64,000 bases of DNA, from contig NC_071392.1 in NCBI RefSeq assembly GCF_022682495.2, positions 82,290,797 through 82,354,796 on the forward strand, in the 5' to 3' direction. This DNA is from Desmodus rotundus (Eukaryota; Chordata; Mammalia; Chiroptera; Phyllostomidae). Shown here in pieces: positions 1 through 41,650 of this stretch; position 1 is the stretch's first letter; each line of letters opens with the position of its first letter. A program made the translations under genes and the position numbers. Under the pieces are notes generated by a model. That model searched no databases, was not told the origin of the DNA, and saw nothing but the letters and a program-made list of their open reading frames with translations.

Positions 1-2936
1 GCAAGCTTGAGAGATCCACACACTGGTACATCTGAAGGAGGTTGTATCAGAACATGTAGGGGAGGCAGATGAGGGAGAACACAGGGTTGGTGCCTGAAGA
101 TGTAGTTCCATAGCCGCCATGGCTGGCCTATGGCTCCAGTTCCTGGGGTTGTGGTGCAGGAGTCAGGGTGCAGGCCCACACTATGGCCCAGTAGAAGGCC
201 AGAGAGAGAGAGAAACAGCATTGGCACCTGAGGACCTGCTCCCTCCTCCCTACTGCAGTGCAGCCTGAAAGCAGAAGCAAAGACCGGTCTCTGGCCTCCC
301 AACTATTGTGCAATGGCACCAGCGGGGAAGGGAACCAGGTAGCAGCACAGTGGGCTCACAAACCCAGCTCTCCCCTCACCCACCCCATCCTCACACCACT
401 GAGACCCAGTGACCCAAAATCAGTGGGAACCATCACCACCTTGTCACACAAGAGGCAACTCCCATGACCACAGTAACAACCCCTACCCAGAGAGGCAAGT
501 AGCATAGGTAAGAGAAGACGAAAGTTTGTACTAGAGTACCATCTACTGAAAAACAAAGCAAAGACCTCTAATGACCACCCTGCTGAACTATTAAAATCAA
601 AATGGTGCCCAACAGAGCAGACCATATGGAAGGGAGGGTTAGTGAGGTTGAAGATAGAAATCCAGAAATGATTCATATGGAAGAAGAGAGAAAATCTAGA
701 TTTTTTTTAAAGTGTAGAACTCTACAAGAACTATCTGACTCTATTAGAAAGGGCTACATAAGGATAATGGGTATCCCAGAAGGAGAAGAAAGGGAGAGGG
801 GAACAGAGAGGGTATTCCAAGGAATAATTGATGAGAGCTTCCAAAACCTAAGGCAGGCACTGGACATTCAAGTATAAGAAGCTAACAGAGCACCTAATTA
901 TCTCAAGTCAAAAGACCTTTTCCAAGACACATTATGTTACAACTGTCAGAAGTCAATAGGTAGTCAGAAAATAAAGACAGCAACCTACCAAAGAAACCCC
1001 ATCAGAATATCATTAGATTTCTCAGCAGGAACCCCACAGCCCAGGAGAGAATGGAATGCTAGATTCAAAATATTGAGAGATAGAAATCACTATCCAAGAG
1101 TAATATATACAACAAAGTCATCTTTTAGATATGAAGGAGAAATAAAGGATTTCCCAGACAAACAAAAGCTGAGGGAATTTACTACAAGGTCTGTATTATA
1201 CGAAATGTTGAAAAGAATACTTCTACCTGAAACAAAAAGACAAAAATACACAACACTGTGAGTAAGGTGACAAGGAGAAGAAAATTGTGACTCTGTTTAA
1301 GAATAGGGTGTTAAACAATTATAGCATAAAGGTTAAAGGGGAAAAAACATTAAAAATATAACAACCACAATCTGATAATGAACACACATTACAAAAGGGA
1401 TGATTTGTGGAAACAAACACATAAAAGGGGAGGAGTAAAAGGATGTAACTTGTGTATGTAAGTAAAGATGGCAGGTTATCAGAAGAAAAAAGACTGTTTT
1501 ATCTATGAGACAATATATACAAACTTCACAGTAACTACAAAAACAAAAATCCAGAGCTGAGATACAAAACATAAAATGAGAGGAAACAGAGATAAACATC
1601 GTAGAAAACCACCAAACTAAAACAGCAGACAGAAGAACAAGGGAAAGAAACAATGGAGATACAGAGCAATCAGAAAACAAAACACACAGTGGCCGTTACC
1701 AGTCAGTCCTCATATATCAGTAATCACCCTACATGGAGATAGACTGAATTTACTAATCAAAAGGCACAGCGCAGGTGAACAGATCAGAAAACAAGACCAT
1801 AGAGACAAATCTTAGCTCCAAAGACAAACATAGGCTCAAAGGGAGAAGCGAAAGCTAATTCACTAAGCAAATAGGATCCGGAAAAAACTGGGCACAGCCA
1901 TACTGATATCAGACAAAATAGATTTCATGACAAAAAAATAACAAGAGACAAAAATGGATATTTTGTAATAATAAAGGGGCAATCCATCAAGAATACATAC
2001 ATTTATTAACATGCATGCACCCAACCTAGGAGCACCAAAATATATAAAGCACTTACGAACGGACCCAAAAGGAGAAATGAATAATAACACAATAAATAAT
2101 AGTAGGAGACTGTAGCACCCCAGTTACACCAATGGATTCATCATCTAGACAGAGAGTAAACCAAAAAAAAAAAATCAGCCTTAAATCAGCATTAGGTCAG
2201 ATGGACTTACAATTTGCAGAGATTTTTAGCCCATTTACCCCATTAAACAGACATTTACAGAGCTTTCTACCCCAAAGTGACAGAATACACACTCTCTTCC
2301 ATTGCACAAGGAACATTCTCAAGGGTAGACAATATATTGGGCCACAAAAAAAGTCTCAATAAATTTAAGAAAATTTAAATGATATCAGCGTTTTCTTCCA
2401 ACCACACTAATATAAACTGCAAGTCAACTACAAGAAGAAAGCTGGATAATTACAAATATGTGGAGATCAAACAATGGGCCATCAACAACTAGTGGGTCAA
2501 TGAAGAACTCAAAGAAAAAAAAATCAAATGATGCATAGAGACAAACGGAAATAAAAATAAAGCATACCAAAATCTTTGGGCTGCAGCAAAAGTGATGCTG
2601 AAAGAGAACGTCACAACACAGGCCCTACCTCAAGAAACAAGAGAAACCTGAAATAAACAATCAACACTGCACCTTAAGGAACTAGGCAAAGAACTAATGC
2701 AGCCCAAAGTTATTAGAAGGATGAAAATAATAAAAATACAAGCAGAAATAAAAAGAAATAGAGAATAAAAAGACAACAGAAAATAAGTTTCCTACTGGTT
2801 CTTTGAAAAGATTTAAAAAATGATAAAACTTTAGCTAGAGTCACTGAGGAAAAAAAGAGATGAGTCAAATAAAATCAGAGATGAATGAGAAAAAGTTATT
2901 ACAGATACCACAGAAATACAAATGATTATAGAATAC
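1..2936 (+). mobile_element. Old L1 LINE, ORF1 and N-terminal ORF2 remnants
   Basis: The first ~600 bases look like an L1 5' region. At 602-877 a fragment resembles L1 ORF1p (IRIMGIPEGEERERG), and at 1073-1261 another resembles the ORF1p C-terminal domain (SFRYEGEIKDFPDKQKL). From about 1,690 to 2,936 there is sense-strand ORF2 endonuclease and linker sequence with many stops and frameshifts. It is inactive and lies in intron 1 of AKR1D1. It breaks off at 2,936 where another L1 piece begins. Confidence 0.85.
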
Positions 2937-3842
2937 TATTGGAGATCCAAGATGGCAGCAGAGTAGGTGGAAATCACACTCACCTCTTCCCAGAACCAAA
3001 CTGGAATTACAACTAAATTGTAGTACCATCAGTCTGAATAACCAACGGAAGACTAGCCGAATAGAACTCCGATAACTAAGGACGCACAGAAGCACCACGT
3101 GGAGACCAGCAGGAAGGATGCAGATGTGAAAATGGCTAGCCCTGCGCTGGCATGTGGTGTGGTTGGGAATGCAGAGGGATATCTCAGCTGCAAAGGACCC
3201 CCCTGAGGAGGTAAGGACTCAACTCCACTCCAGGCTCCAAGCCAGGAACACCAGCCGGGAAGAGAAGCCCATATACCATCTGTCTATAAAAATCAGTGGG
3301 GAATCCATCTGCCAGGATAGCCCTGAGGCTGCTAGAAACCCAAGCACCCTCCCAAAGCACCCACACACAATACTGCATTCACAAGTATTCTCCCTGGGCT
3401 CCAAGGGAGGGAGGGCAACAGAGCAAACTGGAGTCATACTGGGAGAGATTGGGTTGTGTGGCTTCAGGCAGAGGGCTAGAGGGACAGCCATATTCTCTGC
3501 ACTCCCCTCCATAAGGCATCAGCCTGAAGAGCTACACTAGCCCCATCCTCTTGACTCCCTGTGGCCCAGCCCTGCCAAGCTCCTGCCTTGTGAAAAAATT
3601 AGCTAGCTGCAGGCAGCCTGGGCCTGCCGCAGGTTTTCTTATAAGGCTCTCTAGGAGGTTTGTTTAGACTCAGGGGCTGTCAGAGACGCACTGGAAGAGA
3701 CTGAGCTGGGTGCCTCTGGGGCGAGGGCCTTTTTACCCACTATCCCGACTGGCAATTCTTCCCCAGCACACACACAGCATCAGCCTGCGGGCTGACATCC
3801 ACTTTCCCACCCTTCTTGATTCCCTGTGGATCCTGCCTGCCA
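2937..3842 (+). mobile_element. L1 5' UTR-like segment
   Basis: Begins with an L1-start-like GAGATCCAAGATGGCAGCAG and runs through a GC-richer, CA-rich region typical of an L1 5' UTR. At 3,843 it passes directly into reverse transcriptase sequence. No long ORF1 follows it. Either it inserted into the flanking L1, or it belongs to an internally deleted element. Confidence 0.6.
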
Positions 3843-5405
3843 AGCTGTCATTATTTGCAGATGACATGATACTGAATATAAAGAACCCTAAAGAATCCAC
3901 CCAAAACTGCTACCGGTGATAAATGAACTCACCAAAGTAGCAGAATACAAAATAAATAATCCAAAATTTCAGTGGCATTTTCATACACTAATAATGAACT
4001 ATCAGAAAGGGAAACAAAAAAAGAATCCCATTTCCAATTGCCTCAGAAAAATAAAAATAAAATGCCTAGGAATAAATTTAACCAAGTAGGTAGAAAACCT
4101 GTACTTGGAAAATTATAAGGCACTGAAGAAAATACAAATAAATAGAAGCATATACTGTGCTCATGGATAGGAAGAATTAACAGCATTAAAATGCCCAAGT
4201 CACTCAAAGCCATCTAGTGATTCAATGCAATCCCTATCAAAATACTAATGGTGTTTTTCACAGAAATATAACAGAAAATCCTAAAATTTGTATGGAACAA
4301 CAAAAGACCCTGTATAGCCAACGCAATTCTGAGGAAAAAAAGAACAAAGCCAGCGGTATCACACTTACTGATTTTAAACTATCCTACAAAGCTATAGTGA
4401 ACAAAACAGTATGGTATTGGCAGAAAAACATATGAATAGAACAAAGGATCAGAACTGAGAGCTGAGAAATAAACCCACCCATACATGGGTAACTAATGTA
4501 CAACAAAAGAGCCAAGAACATACAATGGAGAAAGAAAAGCCTCTTCAATAAATGGTGTTGGGAAAACTGGGGAGCTATAAGCAAAAGAGTGAAACTAGAC
4601 CACTATCTTACACCATAAGCAAAAATTAACTCAAAGTGGACTAAAGAGTTGAGGGTAAGACCTGAAACAATGAAATACATAAAAGAAAACATAGACACTA
4701 TGCTTCTGAACATTGGTCTTGGTGGTATTTTTGTGAATTTGACTCCAAAGGCAAGGAAACAAAAGCAAAAATAAACAAAACAGACTAATTTAAAGAGCTT
4801 CTGCACAGCAAAGGAAACCATCAATAACAAAAAGACAACCAAGTAAATGGGAGAAGATATTTGCAAATGACATGTTCAATAAAGGGTTAATATTCATATA
4901 TGTAACTCACCCAACTCTACCAAAAAGAGAAACCAAAAATCCTGATTAAAAATTGGCAGATACCTGAACAGACATTTTCCCAAGGAAAATATAAAGATGG
5001 CCAGTAGGCATACGAAACAACGTCTCTCATCACTAATTATTAGGGAAAGGCAAACCCGAATCACCATGCGATACCGCCTCATGACTGTTAGAATGGCTTT
5101 TACCCAAAAGACAGTATTGAAGAGAATGGATGAAGAGGGAATGCTTGTACACTCGCTGTTCGAGGGATTGTAAATTGGTGCAACCGCTATGAAAACAGTA
5201 GGGAGGTTCCTGAAAAAATTAAGAATACAACTACCATATGATCCAGCAACTCCTCTTTTGGATATTTATCAAAAAAATATGAAAACACTCATTTGAAAAG
5301 ATATACGCACCATTATGTTAATTGCAGCATCATTTACAATAGCCACGATATGGGAAAAAACCTAAGTGTCTTATCAACAGATAAATGGATAAAGATGCTT
5401 ATATA
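3843..5405 (+). mobile_element. L1 ORF2 reverse transcriptase to C-terminal part
   Basis: Starts at the reverse transcriptase active-site motif FADDM (within LSLFADDMILNIKN) and continues through the ORF2 C-terminal region in sense orientation, with many stops. It ends near 5,405, where a TA repeat joins antisense old L1. Confidence 0.85.
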
Positions 5406-5409
5406 TATA

Positions 5410-5695
5410 TATCCATCACCGCCACACTTCCTCGTGCTCCTTTGTGATCCCACGTCCACAACCCCCACCCCAGGCAATCACTGATCTGTGTCTGTTGCTA
5501 TAGTTTTCATTCTCTAGCATTTTATATAAATGGAATCATAAAGCATCTATTCCTTTTGGTCTGCCTTCTTTCCTTCAATATGATTATTTGATATTCATCC
5601 ATGTTTCTGTGCGTATCAATAGTTCATTCCTTTTTCATTACTGGGTAGTATTCCATTCTGTGGATATATATATCTCAGTTTATTCAGCCAAGCCT
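5410..5695 (-). mobile_element. Old L1 3' end fragment
   Basis: Reads as the reverse complement of a mammalian L1 3' end, with the block TGGAATCATAAAGCATCTAT and the stretch that follows it. The pattern 'ttcattactgggtagtattccattctgtggatat' is characteristic in sense of the antisense strand. Decayed. Confidence 0.7.
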
Positions 5696-6011
5696 TTGGT
5701 TTTTAACTGAGCAATCGTCCATGAACGTGTGCCCTCCTACAGCCCGGATACCATGAAATCTGCTGTCCCTGGTGAAAAACATTGGGGGCAGTCCTGGGAT
5801 GGACGGAGTCTCCCACCGAGGGTAGTATGCTCCCCGGGAGGCCAGTTTCTCCAGCCTCCGGGCTCCATTTCCAATCACAACAGCATGGGATTGGTAATTT
5901 GTCATGTTCACTCTGGAACCGCGTACAGCAAAGGGTCCTGGTTAATAACGATTAAACTGAAGGAAAGACCCATCTCTTTTCTCCTAAACCCCAACCCCCT
6001 TGTCATTTCAG

Positions 6012-34308
<28,297 letters not shown>

Positions 34309-35210
34309 CTTCCACGGGCTCCTGAATGATTGTTCCCTCCCGTGTGTGCCAGGACCTTTGGCCGGTGCTTCCCCGCAGATGAAGTGGGGATGGGTCTAAC
34401 TTCTGTGGAATATATGACTTTGACTTAGCTATGTTGAAAAAGTTTAAATCTGTGGAAACAATGGTTTGGAAGCAATTAGAGGGTCGGCAAAGCCATACTG
34501 ATTTGGTGGCTGTTTCCATCCAATGTTTGGTTAGTTTTTACCCAGCTTAAAGGATGGATAACTGCTAGTTCTCTCCTCTAGGCTTTAAAGGGCCTGAGCT
34601 TCACACACCTGGTGACCCCTACTTTCCCTCTCTGTTACTCTTTCCCCCACACATCATGCGACCACCATTGTGCGAAATGCCTTGAGGCTGTCCACATATG
34701 TAAATCAAACCCTGTATTGTGAGATGGTCCAAATGACTATTTTGAAAGAAGGCATTTAAAAAGGGGACTTTGGGGGGGGGGGACTGAAAAAAGAAACTTT
34801 ATAAAATTATTATACTAAAGACTTTTTTAAGTGTTTTTGAGATAATTATGTGAATTTCAAGATAGCAAGTTCAAAAGGACACTGGTAATTTTCCTGTATG
34901 TAATTTTTGTAAGAAGATTATTAGAATTTTGCAACAGAGATATGCCTATTTTCAATTCAACTCAAGCTATATGTTTTATTCACTCACATTCGGTCACCTT
35001 CACAGGGCATAATTTCAAAAGTTATGTTTGTCCAAACAGATAATCTTCAATGACCTGAAAGTATACACTTCTGAGAAGTTATCACTTAAAAAAATTGATC
35101 TCTACTAATTATTTCCACTGATTCCAATATTAATACTTAAAATGTTGTCCTCTGAAAAATGTCCTGTTCAAAACAATTACTAATAAACTGTGAGGATTTG
35201 CTTCACCATG
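34309..35210 (+). other. AKR1D1: AKR1D1 3' UTR, end approximate
   Basis: Unique-looking sequence after the stop codon. The first AATAAA is at 35182-35187 and is followed within about 35 bases by a GT-rich and G-run stretch, a plausible poly(A) site. The human 3' UTR is longer as I remember it, so a later site is possible. The end is inferred. Confidence 0.4.
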
Positions 35211-35657
35211 TGAATGGTTTTGTTGCTGGGGGGGGGGGAGGGGGCGGAGCTGGGGGTCTGAAGTCATTCCATGAAAGGCCTCTGATCGGGTTCCTATCGC
35301 ACCCTGAGCTCTGGGAAGAGAGGGAAGGAAAAGGAGAGCAGAAATGAAAGTGAAGAGCAGAAACTTGACGCCTGATCTTTGCCGTCAAACCCCTTCAAAG
35401 TATTTTGAGGGGGCTAGGGTGGAGGAGGGGCCACACCTATCCCACCATTTTTAAAAGACAAGCAGTGGAAAAAGAGTCCCACCATTTGTCAGAGGGAAAA
35501 ATGCCTATATTTCTAAAGATTGGAAGGGGGGAATCCTCCCTTAGTCACCGCAGAGATGCTGGGGACAGAAAGCAGGAAGGTCAGGGAAGAATGACAGTCT
35601 GATATGAGCTTCTCATGTCAATTCCCCCTCCCCTCTCAATCCTTTCAAGCTTCCCTT

Positions 35658-36099
35658 CTATTTTGGGGTGAATTGTATCCCCAAAATGTATACGTTGAAG
35701 TCCTAGCCCCCAGTACCTCAGAAGCTGACCTTATTTGGAAATAAGGTTATTACAGATGTCATTAGTTAAGGTGAGGCCATTAGGGTGGACCCTAGTCCCG
35801 TATGACTGGTATCCTCGTAAGAAGAGGACATTTGAATGCTGAAACTCACACAGGAAGGATGCCATGTGAGGACAGAGGCAGAGATCAGGGTGATGCTTTT
35901 ACAAGGAAAGGAACCTCCAAGATTTACAGTGAACCACCAGAAGCTTGGAAGGAGGCGTAGACCAAATTCTCCCTCACAGCCCTCAGGAGGAGCCAACCCA
36001 GATCTGCACCTGGCCTCCAGAACTGTGAGGCCATAAATGTGTTGTGTGAGTCGCCAGGTTCGTGGCACTTTGTTACAGCGGCCTTAGCAAACTAACACA
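35658..36099 (+). mobile_element. MLT1-type solo LTR (ERVL-MaLR)
   Basis: About 440 bp. Ordered MLT1 blocks: GTATCCCCAAAATGTATACG, then CTGACCTTATTTGGAAATAA, then AACCACCAGAAGCTTGGAAG (approximately), then CCTCCAGAACTGTGAGGCCA and TTAGCAAACTAACACAC. Old mammalian LTR without internal genes. It lies 1.4 kb after the AKR1D1 stop. Confidence 0.85.
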
Positions 36100-36109
36100 C
36101 CATTCCTCT

Positions 36110-37175
36110 GCCAAGGTATCCAGCCTCTCCAATTGACATCAGCGATAAAAATGGCCTTACTCCGTCAGAGCTTTGCTGAGCTCAGGCATTGATGACCAAT
36201 CATGTTGACCCTCCTGGGGGCTTACATGATCCCAGAGATGTTTATTAACCTAAATCAATCTCCTGCCTAATCAGGTGCTTCTGACCTGCTAGGGGGTAAG
36301 ACACATCAATAGGAACATAACCTGCCAGGAAAAGGAGAGGAGGCCAAAAGCATACCATGCTCACTGGTCCCTAAAAACACAGGGACAGGAGCAACCAGGA
36401 CTTCCTGCCCCTGGCTGCAGAAGGTTTCTTGATCTGCCTACCCTGACTGTTCTCCTAGAGGACCTCCCATGGGCTCCGTCTTCCATAGGTAATGACACTG
36501 AGGGCAACGAGAGGCCAAGAGAGGGACATAAAAAATGATCCCGTGTCTGCAGCCTCCAACTCTTTGAGATGCGCACACTCTGACCACAGCTATGGGAATT
36601 AGGGAAGGTTGAGCAAAATCCAATTCCCCACACTTGGTATTTCTCTGGAACTCCCTAACAGTTTCAGGAGTCTGTTGGTGACTTTCATCTCTGACCACTG
36701 TAGACTGGTTAACTAAATCTGGATGTTCTGTGGAGCGCTGGCCCTTGAATGTGAACTCTCCCTGAATCTGAACTACAGACTTCACGTTTCTACCTCCAGA
36801 TACCCAATCCCCACGTCCTCACTTCTCTTGGGTAGGGCTAGGGGTGGGGAAGAATAGATCATCACTTTTCATCCTCATCTCCTCTGGGCACTGGTGTTTT
36901 AGCCAGTTTGAGAGTGAGATGCAGAGTATGCTGGCAGGGAGGAGCAACTACATGGACTTATGTAGGGTCCCCCTTAGATTTGGCTATTGGTAAATTTCCT
37001 TCAAAGGCCGTGTAGAGCTATGTGGAATCTCTAGGAGCATGTGGGGGTTGTCAGGAAGGGGAAAAGTTGTCAGAAGACTAGGGGCTGTGTAGACCTCACG
37101 TTAAGTCCTGCTGAGGGCCACACGGAGGTCAGGGAGGGGCAGCCTCACCAGGAGCACACAGAAATAACTGCTCAG
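36110..37175. other. Intergenic sequence without recognised feature
   Basis: No repeat family or gene recognised with confidence. Antisense open frames at 36,361-36,785 show no known domain. Confidence 0.35.
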
Positions 37176-37179
37176 GTTT

Positions 37180-38328
37180 TTTTTTTTAGACTGTGCTACA
37201 ATTTGCTAATGCTCCACTGAGCATTTTTGTATTGACATTTATATACAAGACTACTCTGTAGTTTTCTTTATGCGTACTCTTTAATTAGTTTCTATTACCA
37301 AGTTGTGCTCACTCCATTGTTGAAAAGAGAAAGCAAGATTTCTTCACTCTCTCTGCTCTAGAACACATTCAATTAAATGTAAATTATTTATCCCTCAAAG
37401 CGTTGGTGGAATTTACTGGAGAATTTCATCTCTGTCGATAGGGAGACTCTGTACTTTCTATCTCATCTAGGATCAATTTTTCAAATTTTTCTTACTCTTG
37501 AAATTTTTCAATGTTGTCTAGTTTATCAAATGCAAATGTATTTGTTCATTTAGTCAACCGACTTTTTTTGTGTGCCACTCCTCTATCTGAGGCAGCTGGG
37601 ACAGATCAGTAAACAAAATAAAAATCCCTAAGCTCTCTTACACACTAGAACTCTTTTGATTCCTTTAATTTTCCCAAACCTGCGGTTGTTTCTCCCTTTT
37701 CATTCTTATTTTGTATGTCTCTCTGTTGTTTTTCCTGTTAATTAATTAGTAGCTCATCAAGTCATTTTTGCTTGTTTCTGGATTTCACTTAGAACAAATT
37801 TCCCAAAGGAAAAGGAAATTCATTAATTGGTTCTGCTGTTTCTCTGTTTCCTAATTCATTAATATCTCATTTTCTTTTACTGATTTCTTGTCTATTTTTC
37901 TGAGTTTTTCAATAGACCTCTAACTTTTTAGGTCGAATGCCTTCACTGATTTTGTTTGGTTGTTTTTCCTTTTCTGGTTTTACAATATAAACATTGACTA
38001 CATGAATTTTTCTTCTGAGCACTGTTTTAGTTAAGATTTTATAAATCAATTTTGTTATTTTCTAGACATCCTCAATCTGGATTTTGCTTTATTCTTCAGT
38101 TAGTAGTTGTTTACAAGGGTTCCTGTCTTATTTTAATTTCTAGTGTTAGAGCTTTTTTCCTAGCTTTTACATTCTACTTTCAACCATGCTGAACTCAGCA
38201 TCAATGTCTTCAATATTTCATGGGACTGTAAAGTATGATTTGGGTATAATGGACATATAATTCCATGTTATACAGTTCATCATCTAATATTCGAAAAGCT
38301 ACTTTGGGTGAGTGGTTCTTTCATTCAA
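37180..38328 (-). mobile_element. Old, T-rich L1-like sequence
   Basis: T-rich on the plus strand, with phrases such as TCTTTTACTGATTTCTTG and TTTTTCAATAGACCTCTAAC that look like antisense ancient L1 ORF2. The family is not certain. Confidence 0.4.
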
Positions 38329-38405
38329 CAGTGGGTTTTTTAAATTATATTTTATTGTTTATGCTATGACAATTATCCCAAATTTTTCCCCTTTGCCCCC
38401 CTAAC
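38329..38405 (-). mobile_element. Bat L1/half-L1 3' end, short fragment
   Basis: About 75 bp matching the extreme 3' end of the elements at 17.5 and 42.0 kb in antisense: TATTTTATTGTTTATGCTAT and a C-rich stretch. Confidence 0.65.
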
Positions 38406-38419
38406 AGTTGAGTGGTTCC

Positions 38420-38658
38420 CAGTTGAATGGTTCTCAACTTGGGTAACTTAGTCCCACACTCCTCCAGGGTACATTTGGCAGCATCTGGACACATTTTTGG
38501 TTATCGAAACCAGTGGGAGGTGGGGGAAGGTGATACTGACATTCAGCAGTTGGAGGCCAAGGATGCTGCTAAACATCCTCCACAGGATAGCACCCCCGCC
38601 CCCCACAAAGACTCATCTGGGCCAAAGTGTCAATAGGACCAAGGATGGGAACCCTGCT
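38420..38658 (+). mobile_element. MER5A (hAT-Charlie MITE)
   Basis: Ordered MER5A blocks: ATGGTTCTCAACTTGGG, ACATTTTTGGTTATCGAAAC, AAGGATGCTGCTAAACATCC and AAAGTGTCAATAGGACCAAG, ending GGGAACCCTG. Nonautonomous ancient DNA transposon, inverted ends partly eroded. Confidence 0.85.
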
Positions 38659-38659
38659 A

Positions 38660-39450
38660 ACACGAGAGTCTTAAAAAAGTGAAAACGTGCTCATCCCTAA
38701 TGCCATAATTTCAGTTTATTACATATTACTGAGAACTAACTCATTTAGGCTCATGTTTAGTGTTTAGAGTAAGCCACCCATTCTTTATAATTTATCTGTT
38801 TTTATCTTATGCATTTTATCTTTTCTCAGATCATTAAACTAATAACAGGTTTCATGCTGTCCATATTTGAGTTTAAAGCATATGGGCAAGAGTCCTGATG
38901 AAAATGAGTTAATGCTGAAAACAGAAATGATATATTATTCCTTCAGTAAAGTCAAGAAAAAATTGCTCTCATAAATAAAATGTATTTATTTTATCAGTTT
39001 ACTTTCTTTATCAGTTCTGATAAAGAAAATTGCTCTGACTCCTATAGAAAGATAGAAACAATTGGAGAGATTAGATTAAGATGGTAATCTACTTTCCTTC
39101 TTGCCCCAAGTTTCTTGAATAGACCAAACCCATAGCACCTCTAGAAAACCCTGGTAAAGAAAGGGTACATCAGTGAGCCAAAAATCCCTAAGGATAGAAA
39201 GCAGAAGTAATTGGATTGACAAAGAAATAAAGAGCAAAAAACTGTAGCCCAAAGTACTTGCAGGAAACAACTGCTGCAAAGATAATAGCAACTTTAGACA
39301 TGCTTCAAACTTAGAGTCAAAAAAATTGGAAAAAAAAAAAGTAGAAGTTTCCATGACCCCACACTGCACCAGGGCTATTTCCTCCTACACACACACAGTC
39401 CTGAGAGGCTGCCAAGACCCATGTTTGTTCTTCTGGTTGAAACCACTTCT
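38660..39450. other. Intergenic, possibly old L1 5' region
   Basis: 39,060-39,380 might be an old L1 5' UTR (A-rich with AGATTAAGATGG), but I cannot place it. 38,660-39,060 shows nothing recognised. Confidence 0.3.
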
Positions 39451-39454
39451 TTCT

Positions 39455-39690
39455 TTAAAAAAATAATACTAATTTTTCAATTACAGTTGACCTTCAGCAT
39501 TATTTTGTACTGGTTTCAGTTGTTAGACGTAGCGGTTAGACACATGTAATTTACAAAGTAATTTCCCCCAAAGTCTAGTGCCCGCCTGGCACCATACATA
39601 GTTACTGCAATATCATTGACTATACATGTATTCCCTATGCTGTACTTTACTTCCCTGTGACTATTCTGTAATTACCAATTTGAGAAACCA
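39455..39690 (-). mobile_element. L1 3' UTR fragment
   Basis: Antisense; shares with 8,885-9,107 the blocks CATAGTTACTGCAATATCAT and TGACTATTCTGTAATTACCA. Diverged. Confidence 0.65.
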
Positions 39691-40568
39691 CTTCTTTCAA
39701 ATCGAAGTGAGTACTATTCTGGAAGAGGGCCGGAACCACAATATTAAAACTGGATTGAGAAACAGATCACAGCTTGCAATAACTTCAAAGAACCACACAC
39801 AAAAAAAGATTCAAACAAGAAAATCAAAGCGATTCTGACTCTTAATTCCAGGATAAACCTATGGTATGGGGGAAGGGGAGAAGAAGTGACAATAGAAGGA
39901 GGAAACAGCACTTCCTGCTAAGATGGAGGCATAGGTAGACACACTGTGCCTCCTCACACAACCAGAAGAAAGACAACAACAAATTAAAAAGCAAAAAATA
40001 ACCAGAACTGCCAGAAAATTGAACTGTATGGAAGTCTGACAACCAAGAAGTTAAAGAAGAAATATTCATCCAGACTAGTCAGAGGAGTGGAGACAGTCAG
40101 CTTGGCAGAGAGGACTTGTAGTAAGGCAGTGGCTAGTGGACCAGGTGGTCCCACATTTGTGTGCAGATAAACCAGGAGGAACAAGTGGGGAGTGAGACAG
40201 ACCATACAACCCAGGGTTCCAGTGCAGGGGAAATAAAGCTTCAAAGCCTCTGACTGAAACCCCTGTGGGGTGAGGCGGCAGCAGGAGAAACTCCCAGCCT
40301 CACAGGAGAGTTCGTTGGAGAGACCCACAGGGTCCTAGAACATATACAAACCCACTTACCAGGAATCAGCATCAGAAGGGCCCAATTTGCTTCTGGGTTG
40401 CAGGGGAAGTGACTGAAAGCCAGCAGAGAGCCTACTAAACAGCTTTGTTCCATCTCGGATCCCTCCCACACACACAGCACCACAACGCAGGGATGAGGGT
40501 TGCCCTGCCCTGGCAAATACCTAAAGCTCCACCCCTTAAAATGTAACAGGCTCACCCAGACAAAAAAT

Positions 40569-41418
40569 ATGGCCCAAATGAAGAGATCAAAGATCCAAAA
40601 ATAGAACTAAGCAACGAAGAGATAGTCAACCTATCAAACGCAGAGTTCAAAACACTGGTAATCAGGATGCTCACAGAAATGGTTGACCATGGTCACAAAA
40701 TAGAGGAAGAAGTGAAGGCTATGAAAAGTGAAATAAAGGAAAATGTACAAGGACCCAACAGTGATGGGAAGGAAACCAGAACTCAAACCAACGATTTGGA
40801 CCAGAAGGAAGAAATAAACATTCAACCAGAACAGAACGAAGAAACGAGAATTCAAAAAAAAATGAGAAGAGGCTTAGGAACCTCTGGGACAACTTTAAGT
40901 GTTTCAACATCCAAGTCATAGGGTGCCAAGTCAAACATCCAAGTCAAAAGGAGAAGAGGAACAGCAAGAAACTGAAAACTTATCTGAAAAAATAATTAAG
41001 GGGGACTCCCCCAATCTGGCAAAGGAAATAGACTTCCAGAAAGTCCAGGAAGCTCAGAGTCCCAAAGAAGTTGGATCCAAGGAAACACTCACCAAGGCAC
41101 ATCATAATTACATTACCCAAGATTCAAGATAAGGAGAGAATCTTAAAAGCAACAGGAGGACAGGAGAGAGTTACCTACAAAGGAAGGCCCATAAGTCCAT
41201 CAGCTGATTTCTCCAAAGAAACCTTACAGGCAAGAAGAGGCTAGAAATAAGTATTCCAAGTCATGAAAGGCAAGGACGTACATACAACATAACTCTATCC
41301 AGCAAAGCTATCATTTAGAATGGAAGGGCAGATAAAGTTCTTCCCCCATAAGGTAAAGTTAAAGGAGTTCATCATCACCAAGTCCTTACTATATGAAATG
41401 TTAAAGGGACTTATCTGA
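40569..41418 (+). pseudogene. ORF1p-like frame of half-L1 copy B (broken)
   Basis: Starts at ATGGCCCAAATGAAG and ends at ATGTTAAAGGGACTTATCTGA. Early small deletions and later frameshifts break it. Open pieces at 40,667-40,921 and 40,899-41,132 retain the Q/E-rich coiled-coil part and fragments of the RNA-binding domain. It shows where ORF1 normally starts and stops in this family. Transposon relic. Confidence 0.75.
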
Positions 41419-41650
41419 GAAAAAGAAGACGATCAAAAATATGAACAGTAAAATGACAAGAAACTCACAACTATCAACAACTTAACCTAAAAACAAAAAC
41501 AAAAACAAACTAAGCAAACAACTAGACCAGGAACAGAACCACAGAAATGGAGATCACATGGAGGGTTATCAGCAGGGAGGGGGAGAGGGAGAGAGGGGGA
41601 AAAGGTACAAGGAATAAGAAGCATAAAGAGTAGATACAAAATAGATGGGG

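Noticed and set aside
1..6011. Exon 1 of AKR1D1
   Set aside because: I searched for the N-terminal coding sequence and found none; intron 1 is long in this gene, so exon 1 is expected upstream of the window.
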